In this document: in pieces, positions 63,428 to 64,000 of the stretch
Numbering within the stretch: position 1 is the stretch's first letter
Layout: each line of letters starts with the position of its first letter
Source: Arthrobacter sp. NEB 688
GTDB taxonomy: Bacteria; Actinomycetota; Actinomycetes; Actinomycetales; Dermatophilaceae
DNA length: 64,000 bases
Reading direction: 5' to 3'
Assembly (NCBI RefSeq): GCF_013201035.1
Contig: NZ_CP053707.1
Location: 3,038,001 to 3,102,000 of the forward strand
Position numbers and translations under genes: made by a program
Notes under the pieces: model-generated
What the model saw: the letters and a program-made list of their open reading frames with translations, nothing else
What the model was told of the DNA's origin: nothing
Databases searched by the model: none

Positions 63428-64000
63428 GTGGCCCTCCACGAAGACGTCGGCCCCATCCTCAACGGCATCCCGACGCACCTGCCGGACATCGACCCGGGCG
63501 AGACCGAGGAGTGGCTCGCCAGCCTCGACGCCGTCATCGACGGTCCGGGCCGGATGCGCGCCCGCTACCTGATGCTCCGCCTCCTCGAGCGGGCGCGGTC
63601 GATGCAGGTGGGCGTCCCGTCGCTGACGACGACCGACTACGTCAACACGATCGGCCCCGAGCAGGAGCCCTGGTTCCCCGGCGACGAGGACACCGAGCGC
63701 CGCTTCCGCGCCCTCCTGCGCTGGAACGCCGCGATGGTCGTGCACCGCGCGCAGAAGCCCGGCATCGGGGTCGGCGGCCACATCTCGACGTACGCGTCGG
63801 CCGCGACGCTCTACGAGGTGGGCATGAACCACTTCTTCCGCGGCAAGGACCACCCGGGCGGCGGCGACCACGTCTTCTTCCAGGGCCACGCCTCCCCCGG
63901 CATGTACGCCCGCGCCTTCCTCGAGGGCCGGATCAGTGCCGACCGCCTCGACGGCTTCCGCCAGGAGCACAGCCACGTCGTCGACGGCGCGCCGCTCGCG
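63428..64000 (+). CDS. aceE: Pyruvate dehydrogenase E1 component, N-terminal part (cut by window edge)
   Basis: 191 codons of the homodimeric, actinobacterial-type E1, which decarboxylates pyruvate with thiamine diphosphate. Segments [46 protein letters not shown] and [18 protein letters not shown] are typical of AceE. GTG at 63428 is preferred: AAAGGA lies 7 nt upstream. An in-frame GTG at 63422 is possible. Confidence 0.95.
   Translation, partial: MALHEDVGPILNGIPTHLPDIDPGETEEWLASLDAVIDGPGRMRARYLMLRLLERARSMQVGVPSLTTTDYVNTIGPEQEPWFPGDEDTERRFRALLRWNAAMVVHRAQKPGIGVGGHISTYASAATLYEVGMNHFFRGKDHPGGGDHVFFQGHASPGMYARAFLEGRISADRLDGFRQEHSHVVDGAPLA

Overview
This is 64 kb of a high-GC actinobacterial chromosome. 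The markers are PriA in place of a plain HisA, mycothiol-dependent-enzyme relatives, a glnA2-glnE pair, a DUF3052 gene beside aceE, frequent GTG starts and many leaderless genes. Gene content and order fit the Micrococcales, perhaps Intrasporangiaceae; the genus is an inference. No prophage, insertion sequence or CRISPR array was seen. Most genes are housekeeping. The unusual material is in leaders, intergenic repeats and one duplicated segment.

Layout. 1-6.6 kb: an arginine operon on the minus strand, read argC, an ACT-domain gene, argJ, argB, argD, argF, argR, argH (cut by the window edge), with a tandem ARG-box-like operator at argC. 6.6-7.0 kb: two families of short tandem repeats. 7.0-11.6 kb: pheS, pheT and an SDR gene, with a structured leader. 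11.7-20.2 kb: two paralogous MFS exporters flanking catalase, an orphan PAS histidine kinase and the infC-rpmI-rplT-RNA methyltransferase operon; infC probably starts at ATC. 20.2-30.5 kb: histidine genes (priA, hisH, an unknown gene, hisB, hisC, and separately hisD) interrupted by nrdAB with a cobalamin riboswitch and two predicted NrdR boxes. 30.5-35.6 kb: a PAS-ANTAR regulator, glnE and glnA2. 35.7-40.9 kb: two secreted M6 metalloproteases, the first lying between direct copies of the glnA2 5' end.

41.2-51.8 kb: panB, a methyltransferase, map, ppgK, a B12-binding protein with CarH-like residues, rnpB, an RNB nuclease, yaaA and a permease. 51.8-55.7 kb: metZ with a rhodanese, small acetyltransferases and 64-bp hairpin repeats. 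55.7-64 kb: RNase HI with a dead-looking phosphatase domain, a zinc-ribbon coiled-coil protein, a NIF3 protein starting 1 nt after tRNA-Val, a peroxiredoxin, DUF3052, bacterial PH-domain proteins, a hydrolase, fdhD and the start of aceE. As I remember it, the order from glnE to aceE broadly follows Mycobacterium tuberculosis Rv2221c-Rv2241.

How genes work together. Overlapping stop/start codons (ATGA, GTGA) tie together argC-argH, nrdA-nrdB, hisC-hisB, MFS2-sseB, rhodanese-metZ and NIF3-zinc ribbon-RNase H. Many other genes have a TANNNT -10 element exactly 6 or 7 nt before the start codon, which points to leaderless mRNAs.
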